Of a DNA stretch of 64,000 bases, positions 27,355 to 36,550 are shown piece after piece. The stretch is from Mycolicibacterium confluentis (GTDB lineage: Bacteria > Actinomycetota > Actinomycetes > Mycobacteriales > Mycobacteriaceae): positions 1,488,001-1,552,000 of the forward strand of contig NZ_AP022612.1 in NCBI RefSeq assembly GCF_010729895.1, read 5' to 3'. The position numbers and the translations under genes are program-made. Each line of letters starts with the position of its first letter. Position 1 is the stretch's first letter. The notes beneath the pieces are model-generated. The model was not told where the DNA came from and made no database searches. It worked only from the letters and a program-made list of their open reading frames with translations.

Positions 27355-28659
27355 ATGACGGAACCACGCCGCAGAGACGGCATCGACCCCATCTGGTGGG
27401 CGCCCGTGCTGTTCGTTGTGATCGGTGGACTCATCGCGATGACGGCGCTGCTGTTCTCCGGGACGATGCGCACCTTCGTGCCCTTGACCCTTGTCTCGGA
27501 TCGGTCCGGCCTGGTCATGGAGGACGGCGCCAAGGTCAAACTGCGAGGCGTGCAGGTTGGGGAGGTCGCAGGCATCCGGGCCGACGCCCCCGAAGGCGAG
27601 TCCGCCCTGTCGAGGTTGACCCTGAAGATGTATCCGGGGCCGTTCGAGTACCTGCCGAGCAACGTCGAGGCGGAGATCAAGTCCAGCACCGCATTCGGCG
27701 CCAAGTACGTCGAACTCATCATCCCGGACGCCCCGAACCCCGAACCGCTCAAGCCGGGCGCCGTGCTGCGCTCACGCAATGTGACGGTCGAGGTCAACAC
27801 GGTGTTCGAGAACCTGCAGTCCGTCGTCGGCGCGATCGACCCCGCCAAACTCAACTCGGTGCTGGCCGCGGTGGCCGAATCGGTGCGCGGTAAGGGTGAG
27901 GTGATCGGACGCGCGATCACCGATTCGAACAACGTGCTGCTGGCCGTCAACCCGCGCATGGAGACCGTGCGCCAGGACTGGCAGCTGTTCGGTCAGACCG
28001 CGCAGACCTATTCGGCTGCCGCACAAGACATCCTGGAGGTGCTGGACTCCTTCAGCACCACCAGCGACACCCTCAGCACGCACGCACAGGCGTTGGACAC
28101 CCTGCTGCTGTCCGCGGTGGGATTCTCCTCGGCCGGGGTGAACACGATCGGCGGCAACCAACCCGGCCTGGTGCGCGTCACGAACACCCTCGAGCCCACC
28201 ATGGCGCTGTTCAACAAGTACTCACCCACCTACACGTGCCTGTTCCAGGGCGCGCTGTGGTTCCTGGATAACGGTGGTCGAGACGCACTGGGCGGCAACG
28301 GCAAGTCGGTCATCATGGATGCGGCGCTGCTCGCCGGTGACGACCCCTACCGGTTTCCTGACAACCTGCCGCGCGTGAACGCCACCGGCGGTCCGGGAGG
28401 GCGGCCCAGCTGCGGATCCCTGCCCGACGTCAGTCAGAACTTCCCGGTCAAGTACCTGGTCACCGACACCGGATTCGGGACCGGCCTCGACGTGCGGCCC
28501 AACCCGGGGATCGGTTTCCCAGGCTTCGCCAACTACTTCCCGGTCACCAAGGCCATTCCCGAACCACCGCGCATCCGCTATCCAGGCGGACCGGCACCGG
28601 GGCCGTGGCCGGCACCGGTATCGCCGCCACCCACCCCGATCAGCGAGGAACACCCATGA
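27355..28659 (+). CDS. mceA: MceA-type substrate-binding protein
   Basis: Mce proteins form hexameric tubes that carry lipids across the periplasm to the YrbE permease. The 434-residue product has an N-terminal membrane anchor (VLFVVIGGLIAMTALLF). The MCE domain follows (GLVMEDGAKVKLRGVQVGEV near residue 50, AEIKSSTAFGAKYVELIIP near 105), then a long helical part and a proline-rich tail. It is the first of six mce genes that overlap or nearly touch. The locus number used in other mycobacteria cannot be assigned from this sequence. Confidence 0.9.
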   Translation: MTEPRRRDGIDPIWWAPVLFVVIGGLIAMTALLFSGTMRTFVPLTLVSDRSGLVMEDGAKVKLRGVQVGEVAGIRADAPEGESALSRLTLKMYPGPFEYLPSNVEAEIKSSTAFGAKYVELIIPDAPNPEPLKPGAVLRSRNVTVEVNTVFENLQSVVGAIDPAKLNSVLAAVAESVRGKGEVIGRAITDSNNVLLAVNPRMETVRQDWQLFGQTAQTYSAAAQDILEVLDSFSTTSDTLSTHAQALDTLLLSAVGFSSAGVNTIGGNQPGLVRVTNTLEPTMALFNKYSPTYTCLFQGALWFLDNGGRDALGGNGKSVIMDAALLAGDDPYRFPDNLPRVNATGGPGGRPSCGSLPDVSQNFPVKYLVTDTGFGTGLDVRPNPGIGFPGFANYFPVTKAIPEPPRIRYPGGPAPGPWPAPVSPPPTPISEEHP

Positions 28660-29684
28660 GAGGCAGAACGCCCCGCGCGTTGGTCCGGGTTCTGCTGTTC
28701 ACGGCGATGTGCCTGGTGTTCATGTTCGCGCTGGTCACCGTGTTCGGACAGTTCCGATTCGACTCGCGCACAACCTTTCACGCCGTGTTTGACAATGTGT
28801 CGGGACTCAAGGGCGGAAACTTCGTGCGCATCGCCGGCGTCGAGGTCGGCAAGGTCACGAAGCTCACCCTGCACAAGGACGGCACCGTGTCCGTCGATTT
28901 CACCGTCGACAGGCAACTGCCGCTGACGGAGGCCACTCGCGCCGCGGTGCGCTACGAGAACCTGATCGGCGATCGCTACCTGGCGCTCGAGGAGGGGCCC
29001 GGATCGGTGCGACGCCTGGCGCCCGGCGGCACCATCCCACTGCCGCAGACCTCCCCGGCGCTCGACGTCGATGCGCTCATCGGCGGGTTCCGCCCGCTGT
29101 TCCGCGCGTTGGATCCCAATCAGGTGAACGCGCTCTCGGGGGAACTGTTGAACGTCTTCCAAGGCCAAGGGGGCACCGTCGCCTCCGTGCTGTCGCAGAC
29201 CGCGGCTCTGACCACGACGCTGGCCGGCCGCGACGAGTTGATCGGCGAGGTGATCACCAATCTGAACACCGTGCTCGGCACCTTCGCCGACCGGGACGAG
29301 CAGTTCTCCGAAGGCCTGGACAGGCTTTCGCAGTTGGTGCAGGGTTTGGCCGACCGCAGGAGTGACCTCGCCACCGGGGTGGCGCACATCAACGCCGCGG
29401 CGGGCACCGTCGCCGACCTGCTGGCCGTCGCGCGGCAGCCGATCAGGGACACCGTCGCGCAGACCGACCGGTTCGGTGGGCAGGTCATGGCAGACAGCGA
29501 TTACGTCGACGATCTGCTCAAGACCCTGCCCGACGCCTACCAGATCCTGTCCCGGCAGGGCCTCTACGGCGACTACTTCGGCTTCTACCTGTGCGATCTG
29601 GTGCTCAAGGTCAACGGCAAAGGCGGTCAACCGGTGTTCGTCAAGCTCGCCGGACAGGACACGGGACGGTGCACGCCGAAATGA
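28656..29684 (+). CDS. mceB: MceB-type protein
   Basis: The 342-residue protein has an N-terminal anchor (ALVRVLLFTAMCLVFMFALVT) and an MCE domain (NVSGLKGGNFVRIAGVEVGKV near residue 50, RYENLIGDRYLALEEG near 100). It ends with the MceB-like segment YGDYFGFYLCDLVLKVNGKGG. The ATG overlaps the mceA stop. Confidence 0.9.
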   Translation: MRGRTPRALVRVLLFTAMCLVFMFALVTVFGQFRFDSRTTFHAVFDNVSGLKGGNFVRIAGVEVGKVTKLTLHKDGTVSVDFTVDRQLPLTEATRAAVRYENLIGDRYLALEEGPGSVRRLAPGGTIPLPQTSPALDVDALIGGFRPLFRALDPNQVNALSGELLNVFQGQGGTVASVLSQTAALTTTLAGRDELIGEVITNLNTVLGTFADRDEQFSEGLDRLSQLVQGLADRRSDLATGVAHINAAAGTVADLLAVARQPIRDTVAQTDRFGGQVMADSDYVDDLLKTLPDAYQILSRQGLYGDYFGFYLCDLVLKVNGKGGQPVFVKLAGQDTGRCTPK

Positions 29685-30997
29685 CACGAGTGCGAAATCT
29701 GCTGAAGAGGCCCGAGATCACGCCGCTCGCCGAACGGAACCGGGTCACCGTCGGGGTGGTCGGGATCCTGATCCTCACCGCACTCGTGGTGGCCGCGTTC
29801 TCCTACGACAAGCTCCCGATCATCAAGGGCACCAACGACTTCTCCGCCTACTTCGCGGAGGCCGGCGGCATCAAGGCGGGCAGCGACGTGCGGGTGTCCG
29901 GAATGTCGGTGGGACGGGTGTCCGACATCCATCTGGAGGGCACACAGGTGCGGGTGGACTTCACAGTGGACAGGAACGTCGAACTCGGCGGCCGCACTGA
30001 AGCCGCCATCAAGACCGAAACCGTGCTGGGCACCAAAATGCTCGAACTGACCCCGCGTGGCGACGGCCGCCTCGACGGTGCGATCCCGTTGGACCGGACC
30101 ACCTCGCCCTACGACCTGCCCACCGCGCTGGGCGATCTGACCACCACCATCAGCGGTCTGGACACCACCCAGCTGTCGTCGGCGCTGTCCACACTGGCCG
30201 AGACGTTCGCCGACACGCCAACGGATCTCAAGGTCGCGCTGGAAGGGGTGGCGCGGTTTTCCGACACCCTCAACGCGCGCGACGCCCATCTGCGCGGTCT
30301 GCTCGCCGACGCCGACAAGGTCAGCGCGGTGCTGGGAAAGCGCAGCGATCAGATCGCCGGCCTGGTGGTCAACGCCAATGCGCTGCTGGCCGAACTGTTG
30401 GCACAGCGCAGTTCGGTCGACGCCCTGATGACCAACCTGACCGCGGTGTCGGCCCAGCTTTCGGCGGTCGTCGACGACAACCGGACTGCGCTCCAACCCG
30501 CACTCGACAAGCTCAACGGCGTGCTGGGCATTCTCGACACCCGCAAGCAGGAACTGCAGAGGACGCTGTATCTGCTTCGGCGCTACGCGATGTCGTTCGG
30601 TGAGGTGCTGGGCTCCGGGCCGTTCTTCAAGGCCTCGGTGGTCAACCTGCTGCCGGGGCAGTTCTCCCAGCCGTTCATCGACGCGGCGTTCTCCGACCTC
30701 GGGTTGGATCCCAACGTCCTGCTGCCGTCGCAACTCGTCGAACCGGGAGTCGGCCAACCCGGCACCCCGGCGCTCCCGGTGCCGTACCCGCGGACCGGGC
30801 AGGGCGGCGAACCGCGCCTGACGCTGCCCGACGCGATCACCGGCGTCCCCGGTGATCCGCGCTACCCGTATCGAGAACCGCTGCCCGCACCGCCCCCGGG
30901 CGGGCCGCCGCCGGGGCCGCCCGCGACCGCGCCCGCGCCCGGCGAACTGCCTGAGCCCACGGTGCCGCCGCTGCCACCCGAAGGGGACGCACCGTGA
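29681..30997 (+). CDS. mceC: MceC-type protein with proline-rich tail
   Basis: The 438-residue protein has a membrane anchor (RVTVGVVGILILTALVVAAFS) and an MCE domain (AGGIKAGSDVRVSGMSVGRV near residue 58). A helical stalk follows, then a proline-rich C terminus of about 70 residues, typical of MceC. It overlaps mceB and mceD by four bases each. Confidence 0.9.
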   Translation: MTRVRNLLKRPEITPLAERNRVTVGVVGILILTALVVAAFSYDKLPIIKGTNDFSAYFAEAGGIKAGSDVRVSGMSVGRVSDIHLEGTQVRVDFTVDRNVELGGRTEAAIKTETVLGTKMLELTPRGDGRLDGAIPLDRTTSPYDLPTALGDLTTTISGLDTTQLSSALSTLAETFADTPTDLKVALEGVARFSDTLNARDAHLRGLLADADKVSAVLGKRSDQIAGLVVNANALLAELLAQRSSVDALMTNLTAVSAQLSAVVDDNRTALQPALDKLNGVLGILDTRKQELQRTLYLLRRYAMSFGEVLGSGPFFKASVVNLLPGQFSQPFIDAAFSDLGLDPNVLLPSQLVEPGVGQPGTPALPVPYPRTGQGGEPRLTLPDAITGVPGDPRYPYREPLPAPPPGGPPPGPPATAPAPGELPEPTVPPLPPEGDAP

Positions 30998-32271
30998 CCG
31001 CGCACAGACTCCGCATCCTCACCGCGGCCGGGCTCGTCGTCCTGCTCGTGACCGCGCTCACCGTCGTGGCCACACCGTGGTGGAAGGGCATCGCCCGCAA
31101 CACCTTTGTGGCGTACTTCGCCAACACCAACGGGCTGTACACGGGTGACGAAGTGCGCATCCTCGGGGTGGCCGTCGGCACGGTCGACGCCATCGAACCC
31201 CTGCCCGACACCGCCAAGGTCACCTTCTCGGTGGACGCCGAATACCCCGTGCCCGCCGACGCGCGGGCCGCGATCCTGTTACCGTCGCTGGTCAGCGCAC
31301 GCGCCATCCAACTCGTGCCGGCCTACTCGGGCGGTCCCCAGCTGACACCGGGAGCGGTCATCCCGCAGGAGCGCACCGCGGTGCCCGTCGAATGGGACGA
31401 CTTCCGCGCGCAGTTGGAGAAGCTGACCGAGTCGCTACAGCCCACCACCCCGGGAGGCCCGAGTCCGGTGGGGGAGTTCATCAACTCCGCGGCGGCCAAC
31501 CTGCGCGGACAGGGAGACACCGCGCGCGACACCGTCATCAAACTGTCCCAGGCGGTCTCGGCACTCGGCGACCACAGCACCGACATCTTCAGCACGGTGC
31601 GCAATCTGCAACTGCTGGTGTCGGCGCTGTCGTCGAGCAGCGATCTGCTCGCCGCGTTCAACACCAACCTGGCCGACATCACCACCGTCCTGGCGAACAC
31701 CCCCAACGAATTCGCCGACGCCACACGCAGTCTCGACGGAGCGGTGAACGACCTGCGGGGATTCCTCGACGACAATCGCGAGGGCGTCGGTGTCACCTTC
31801 GACCGGCTCAACACCATCACCACCGCACTCGACGACAGCCGCGGTGACGTCAAGCAGGTGCTGCACATCGCGCCGACGGTGTTCCAGAACTTCATGAACA
31901 TCTACCAGCCTGCGCAGATTTCGGTGACCGGGATCCTGGCCCCGGTGAACTTCGCCAGCACCGTGCAGTTCATCTGCAGCGCCGTGCAGGCCGCCTCCCG
32001 CAAGAACTGGGAGCAGTCCTCGAAGCTCTGCGTGCAGTACCTCTCGCCGATCATCAAGAACCGGCAGTACAACTTCCCGCCTCTGGGTGTCAACCCGTTC
32101 GTGGGCGCCACCGCGCGGCCCAACGAGATCACCTACAGCGAGAACTGGCTGCGACCCGACTTCCCGCCTCCACCAATCCCGCAACCTCTGCCCGACCCGC
32201 AACCTCTGCCCGACCCGCAACCACTGCCCGACCCGCAACCTCTGCCCGCCGAGACCGGCGGGACACCGTGA
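30994..32271 (+). CDS. mceD: MceD-type protein with PLPDPQ repeat tail
   Basis: The 425-residue protein has an anchor (LTAAGLVVLLVTALTVVA) and an MCE domain (NTNGLYTGDEVRILGVAVGTV near residue 45). The MceD-type stretch ISVTGILAPVNFASTVQFICS lies near residue 310. The C terminus is a short hexapeptide repeat encoded by an 18-base direct repeat. The GTG start overlaps the mceC stop. Confidence 0.9.
   Translation: MTAHRLRILTAAGLVVLLVTALTVVATPWWKGIARNTFVAYFANTNGLYTGDEVRILGVAVGTVDAIEPLPDTAKVTFSVDAEYPVPADARAAILLPSLVSARAIQLVPAYSGGPQLTPGAVIPQERTAVPVEWDDFRAQLEKLTESLQPTTPGGPSPVGEFINSAAANLRGQGDTARDTVIKLSQAVSALGDHSTDIFSTVRNLQLLVSALSSSSDLLAAFNTNLADITTVLANTPNEFADATRSLDGAVNDLRGFLDDNREGVGVTFDRLNTITTALDDSRGDVKQVLHIAPTVFQNFMNIYQPAQISVTGILAPVNFASTVQFICSAVQAASRKNWEQSSKLCVQYLSPIIKNRQYNFPPLGVNPFVGATARPNEITYSENWLRPDFPPPPIPQPLPDPQPLPDPQPLPDPQPLPAETGGTP
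32182..32253 (+). repeat. 18-bp tandem repeat in mceD
   Basis: The unit CAACCTCTGCCCGACCCG occurs three times in full, the third copy with one base change, and then once in part. It encodes repeated QPLPDP. Such in-frame repeats may vary in number between strains. Confidence 0.85.
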
Positions 32272-33389
32272 GGCGCGCCGTGGCGGCCCTCGTGGCCGTG
32301 GTGAGCCTGATAACGGTGACGGGCTGCCAATGGCGCGGGCTGAACTCGCTGTCCCTGCCCGGAACCGAAGGCGGCGGCGACGGGTCCTACACCATCCAGG
32401 CGCAACTGCCCGACGTCGTCGTCATCCAGCAGAACACCCGAGTGCGGGTGGCCGACGTCAACGTCGGCAATGTGACCAGGATCGAAGTGCAGGACTGGCA
32501 CGCGCTGGTCACGATGCGCATCGACGGTGGCGTCCATCTGCCCGCCAACAGCACCGCGAAGGTGGGCCAGACCAGCCTGCTGGGCTCGATGCACATCGAA
32601 CTGGCGCCGCCCACGGATCGGCCCGCCGAGGGGGAACTCACGGACGGCTCGGTGATCCCGCTGTCCGCGGCGGCGACGTACCCGACCACCGAGCAGACAC
32701 TGGCCTCGGTGTCGATACTGCTCAACGGCGGCGGGTTGGGCCAGCTGCAGGAGATCAATCAGGCATTCGCCACCGCCCTGGGCGGTCGCGAGACCGATAT
32801 GCGCAGCCTGCTCACCCAACTCGACACCTTCATCGCGTCACTGAACTCCCAGACCGACGACATCATCACCGCCACAGAGAGACTCAACGAGTTGACGGGG
32901 CAGGTCGCGGCACGCGACGACACCGTCGACCGAGCGCTGACCACCATCCCGCAGGCGCTCGCGGTGCTGGCGGACTCGCGAGCCCAGATCGCCGACGCGG
33001 TCGATGCTTTGGGGCGCTTCGGTGCGATCGCGAACTCGACGGTGACCGCGACCCGCGAGTCACTGGTGAACAATCTGCGCAACATCGCCCCCGTGCTGCG
33101 GTCGCTGGCCGACGCCGGACCGGCCCTGACGAAGGGACTGGACTTCCTGACGACCTACCCGTGGGTGAAGAGCACGGTCGAGAACTGGTTCCGCGGTGAC
33201 TTCGCCAACATCTCGCTGGTGGTCGACCTGACCCTGAGCCGGTTGGACAGCGGACTGTTCACCGGCACCCGCTGGGAGGGGAACCTGACGCAACTCGAAA
33301 TGCAGTGGGGCCGCACGATCGGTCAGCTGCCCAGCCCGTACACCGCGGGCAACCCGCTGATCGCGCCCTACCGGTGGGGAGCCTACTGA
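32268..33389 (+). CDS. mceE: MceE-type lipoprotein
   Basis: The 373-residue protein has a lipoprotein signal (lipobox VTGC, Cys20), as expected for the fifth gene of mce operons (LprK-like). The MCE domain shows VIQQNTRVRVADVNVGNVTRI near residue 50. A helical region follows, ending with TTYPWVKSTVENWFRGDFAN. The GTG start overlaps the mceD stop. Confidence 0.9.
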   Translation: MRRAVAALVAVVSLITVTGCQWRGLNSLSLPGTEGGGDGSYTIQAQLPDVVVIQQNTRVRVADVNVGNVTRIEVQDWHALVTMRIDGGVHLPANSTAKVGQTSLLGSMHIELAPPTDRPAEGELTDGSVIPLSAAATYPTTEQTLASVSILLNGGGLGQLQEINQAFATALGGRETDMRSLLTQLDTFIASLNSQTDDIITATERLNELTGQVAARDDTVDRALTTIPQALAVLADSRAQIADAVDALGRFGAIANSTVTATRESLVNNLRNIAPVLRSLADAGPALTKGLDFLTTYPWVKSTVENWFRGDFANISLVVDLTLSRLDSGLFTGTRWEGNLTQLEMQWGRTIGQLPSPYTAGNPLIAPYRWGAY

Positions 33390-34837
33390 TGCTGCGACTG
33401 TCCCGAACCGTGTGGACCCAGTTGGCGATCCTGGCCGCGGTCACCGTCATCGCAGGCGGGGTGATGGCGTTCGGGTTCGTCAAGGTGCCGGCCCTGCTGG
33501 GCGTGGGGCGCTACACCGTGACTGTCGAACTACCCGCGGCCGCAGGGCTTTACCCCACGTCGGTGGTGACCTATCGCGGAACCGAGATCGGCCGCGTCAG
33601 CTCCGTCGACGTCACGCGGGACGGCGTCCGCGCCGTGCTGAAGCTGCACTCGGACACACCGGTGCCCGCCGACGTGTCGGCGTCGGTGCACAGCCGCTCC
33701 GCGGTGGGCGAGCAGTTCCTCGAACTGACGCCGAATCCGGGCGCGGCACAGGACGTCGCACTGCGCGACGGCGCCGTGATCGAGGTGGCCAAGGCGCAGG
33801 TTCCGGCCGACATCGCCGACCTGCTGGACGACACCAACACCGCGGTGCAGGCGATCCCGCCGGACACCCTGCGCACCGTCGTCGACGAGGCCGCCAAGGC
33901 CGTCGCGGGTCTGGGGCCCGAACTGTCCCGGATCGTCGACGGTTCCACCGCGCTGGCGATCGAGGCGGGCAAGACCGCCGATCCGCTGACGAGACTGATC
34001 GACGAATCGCCGGCCCTGCTGAATTCCCAAGTGCGCAGCTCCGATTCGATCGGGTCGTGGGCGCGCAACATGGCCGCCATCACGGGTCAGCTGCGGGCGC
34101 AGGACACCGCGTTCGCGGACCTCCTGCAGCAGGGCGGGCCGGCGCTGCAGCAGGGTACGGCCCTGTTCGACCGGGTTGCCCCCGCGCTGCCGGTGCTGCT
34201 GGCCAACCTGGTGAGTCTGGGTGACATCGCGGTGACGTACCGCGCTGATCTGGAACAGCTTCTGGTGCTGTACCCGCAGGGCACCGCGGTCATGTCGGCG
34301 ATCGCGTTGGCTGACTCCAAAGTCGACCAGGACTACCGCGGCATCTACCTGGACTTCAACCTCAACCTCAACCTGCCGCCGCCATGCAACACCGGATTCC
34401 TGCCGGTCCATCAGCAGCGTGCGCCGAGTGACGTCGATGCGCCGGAACGCCCGGCGGGCGAACTGTACTGCCGAATTCCGCAGGACTCGCAGTGGAATGT
34501 CCGTGGGGTGCGCAACATTCCGTGCGAGACCAACCCTGCGAAGCGGGCGCCGACGGTCGAGTTGTGCGAGAGCGACGAGGAGTACGTGCCGCTGAATGAG
34601 GGCATGAACTGGAAGGGTGACCCCAACGCCACGCTGTCTGGGCAGGGTGTGCCGCAGTACGCACCGGGGACGGACCCGCGGGCGCCAGTGGCTGACCCGC
34701 GGGCACCGGTGGCGGCCGTCCCGTACGACCCCGCCACCGGCGACTACCTCGGCCCCGATGGAAAGCGCTACACGCAGGGCGATCTCGCGAACCCCGGTGC
34801 CAAGACCTGGCAGTCGATGCTGGTGCCGGGGGCCTGA
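33389..34837 (+). CDS. mceF: MceF-type protein
   Basis: The 482-residue protein has an anchor (QLAILAAVTVIAGGVMAFG) and an MCE domain (GLYPTSVVTYRGTEIGRV near residue 50). It also has a long C-terminal region with six cysteines and a proline/alanine-rich end. The ATG overlaps the mceE stop, so the operon yrbEA to mceF is coupled throughout. No Mce-associated (Mas) genes and no MceG ATPase follow. Confidence 0.9.
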   Translation: MLRLSRTVWTQLAILAAVTVIAGGVMAFGFVKVPALLGVGRYTVTVELPAAAGLYPTSVVTYRGTEIGRVSSVDVTRDGVRAVLKLHSDTPVPADVSASVHSRSAVGEQFLELTPNPGAAQDVALRDGAVIEVAKAQVPADIADLLDDTNTAVQAIPPDTLRTVVDEAAKAVAGLGPELSRIVDGSTALAIEAGKTADPLTRLIDESPALLNSQVRSSDSIGSWARNMAAITGQLRAQDTAFADLLQQGGPALQQGTALFDRVAPALPVLLANLVSLGDIAVTYRADLEQLLVLYPQGTAVMSAIALADSKVDQDYRGIYLDFNLNLNLPPPCNTGFLPVHQQRAPSDVDAPERPAGELYCRIPQDSQWNVRGVRNIPCETNPAKRAPTVELCESDEEYVPLNEGMNWKGDPNATLSGQGVPQYAPGTDPRAPVADPRAPVAAVPYDPATGDYLGPDGKRYTQGDLANPGAKTWQSMLVPGA

Positions 34838-34877
34838 CGGCGCCCCTGACGGACGCTGACGGTCCCCCCAAACGCCA

Positions 34878-34956
34878 GCGAGCGGCCGGTCTTGTACGCG
34901 ACACGCCGAGGCGCGACGTACAGACGCCCCGCAAGCGGGGACCCCAGCCCGCTCGC
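34878..34956. repeat. Dispersed hairpin element, copy 2 (operon-end terminator)
   Basis: Outer arms GCGAGCGG (34878-34885) and CCGCTCGC (34949-34956) enclose a core with TGTAC, GACACGCCG and CGTAC in the same order as at 16520-16606. This copy also contains a compact hairpin CCCCGC-AA-GCGGGG (34927-34940). It separates mceF from the convergent permease gene and so probably ends transcription on at least the plus strand. Confidence 0.6.
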
Positions 34957-34995
34957 GGGAGAAACCCAGCCTGCTCGCGGGGAACCCCTAGAGGG

Positions 34996-36432
34996 CTATT
35001 CCAGGGTGACGTCCGGGCGCTTGGCCGCCAGGCCCGCACCAGTCGCGAACAGCGCCACCAGCAGGACGACCACACCGACCGCGATGGGCGTCGAACCGCC
35101 GACCAGATCGGGCAGGTTCTGCAGGATCAACGCGAAGATGACCACCAGTCCCAGCAGGGCGGCACCCGGCGCGACGAAGGCACGCCACGGCGACACGTCC
35201 AGTGACTGCCGGCGCCGGATGAAGAACGCCAGCACCGCCACGGTGGTCGCGATGAGCAGCACCACGATGCCGACCGTCGAGATGCCCGCCAGCCAGGTGT
35301 AGAACTCGGTCACCGGGTCCAGGCCGATCAACGCGCCGCCGATGATGAACAGCCCCACCACGATCGAGTCGGCGCCCGACGCCAGGTGCGGCGAGGCATG
35401 GTTGGCGTGGGCCTCCCCGAGCGAGCCCGGGAACAGCTTGCGGTTGGACAGCGTGAACACGTAGCGCGACACGATGTTGTGGAACGACAGGATGCACGCG
35501 AAGAGGCTGGTCACGAAGAGCACCTGGATGATGTGCAGGCCGACGGTGCCCAGGTACTGCTCGGTGGCGCCGGGCAGCAGACCCGACGGGTCGGCCTGGG
35601 CCTGCTCCACCACGCGACTGTCACCCCAGGCCGTGATCAGCGCCCAGGTGGAGACGGCGTAGAACACGCCGATCAGGATGAGCGACAGGTACGTTGCGCG
35701 TGGAATGGTCCGAACCGGGTCGCGTGCCTCGTCGCGGAACACCGCGGTGGCCTCGAAACCGATGAAGCTCAGGATCGCGAACAGCAGCGCGATTCCCGGT
35801 GCGCCCGAGACGATCTCCGACGGTGTGATGATGCCGGTCGACAGGCCCTCATGGCCGCCCGAGAAGATGACGACGGCGTCGAGCACGACGACGATCGCGA
35901 CCTCGGCGATCAGCAGGATGCCCAGCACATTGCGGGACAGGTCGATGTTGCGGTGCCCCAGGATCGTGACGACCGCGAAGGCGGCCAATGCCCAGATGCC
36001 CCAATGGATGTCGGGAAGCCCGTAGGACGCGAACAGGGCCTGTGCGCCCTGCCCGATCAGGCCGTAGACGCCGATCTCCAACGCCAGGTACGACACCAAC
36101 GCCACCAGCGCGAAGCCGAACCCGGTGGTCCGGCCCAGTCCCTTGCCGATGTAGGAGTAGAACGCCCCGGCGTCGGGAACATGCGGCGTCAGCGCGGTGA
36201 AGCCGACGGCGAACAGCAGCACGATCAGCGTGCTGACGATGTAGATCGCCGGGAAGCCGATGCCGTTGCCGCTGGCGATGCCCAACGGCACGGGGCCGCC
36301 GATGACGCCGAGTGGCGAGGCCGCCGCCACCACGACGAAGACAATGCCCCAGACGCCCAGCGTGCCGCGGAGCTTGCGATGAGGCCGGTCGGGTACGTGG
36401 ACCGCGTTCGGATCCTCGAGTTGATTCGCCAT
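34996..36432 (-). CDS. APC-superfamily amino acid permease
   Basis: The 478-residue protein has about twelve membrane segments and APC motifs: VVVAAASPLGVIGGPVPLG in segment 1 and FIGFEATAVFRDEARDP in segment 6. It resembles actinobacterial amino acid permeases of the YhdG/APA type. The substrate is unknown. The ATG before ANQLEDPN has a GGGA site upstream. It follows the encapsulin operon in the same direction, but a terminator lies between, so it is probably a separate unit. Confidence 0.83.
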   Translation of the reverse strand: MANQLEDPNAVHVPDRPHRKLRGTLGVWGIVFVVVAAASPLGVIGGPVPLGIASGNGIGFPAIYIVSTLIVLLFAVGFTALTPHVPDAGAFYSYIGKGLGRTTGFGFALVALVSYLALEIGVYGLIGQGAQALFASYGLPDIHWGIWALAAFAVVTILGHRNIDLSRNVLGILLIAEVAIVVVLDAVVIFSGGHEGLSTGIITPSEIVSGAPGIALLFAILSFIGFEATAVFRDEARDPVRTIPRATYLSLILIGVFYAVSTWALITAWGDSRVVEQAQADPSGLLPGATEQYLGTVGLHIIQVLFVTSLFACILSFHNIVSRYVFTLSNRKLFPGSLGEAHANHASPHLASGADSIVVGLFIIGGALIGLDPVTEFYTWLAGISTVGIVVLLIATTVAVLAFFIRRRQSLDVSPWRAFVAPGAALLGLVVIFALILQNLPDLVGGSTPIAVGVVVLLVALFATGAGLAAKRPDVTLE

Positions 36433-36488
36433 TGATCGTCCCTTTGTGTCGGCGCAACGGCACCACACGGTCCGTCGCGGAAGCCACC

Positions 36489-36512
36489 AAAAAATACGTC
36501 GCGGCCCGACGT
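36489..36512 (-). terminator. Intrinsic terminator of the encapsulin-desulfurase operon
   Basis: Read on the minus strand, ACGTCG and CGACGT (36496-36512) form a six-base stem with a five-base loop. A run of six T (36494-36489) follows almost at once. It lies about 40 bases beyond the desulfurase stop. A hairpin with a T tract is rare in this GC-rich window. Confidence 0.7.
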
Positions 36513-36550
36513 GGACGGATAGTTCAGATCAGTACGAATGTATAGCCGGC

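Noticed and set aside
32182..32253. CRISPR-like reading of the short direct repeats in mceD
   Set aside because: The units are contiguous without spacers, lie in frame inside a coding sequence and encode a proline-rich tail.
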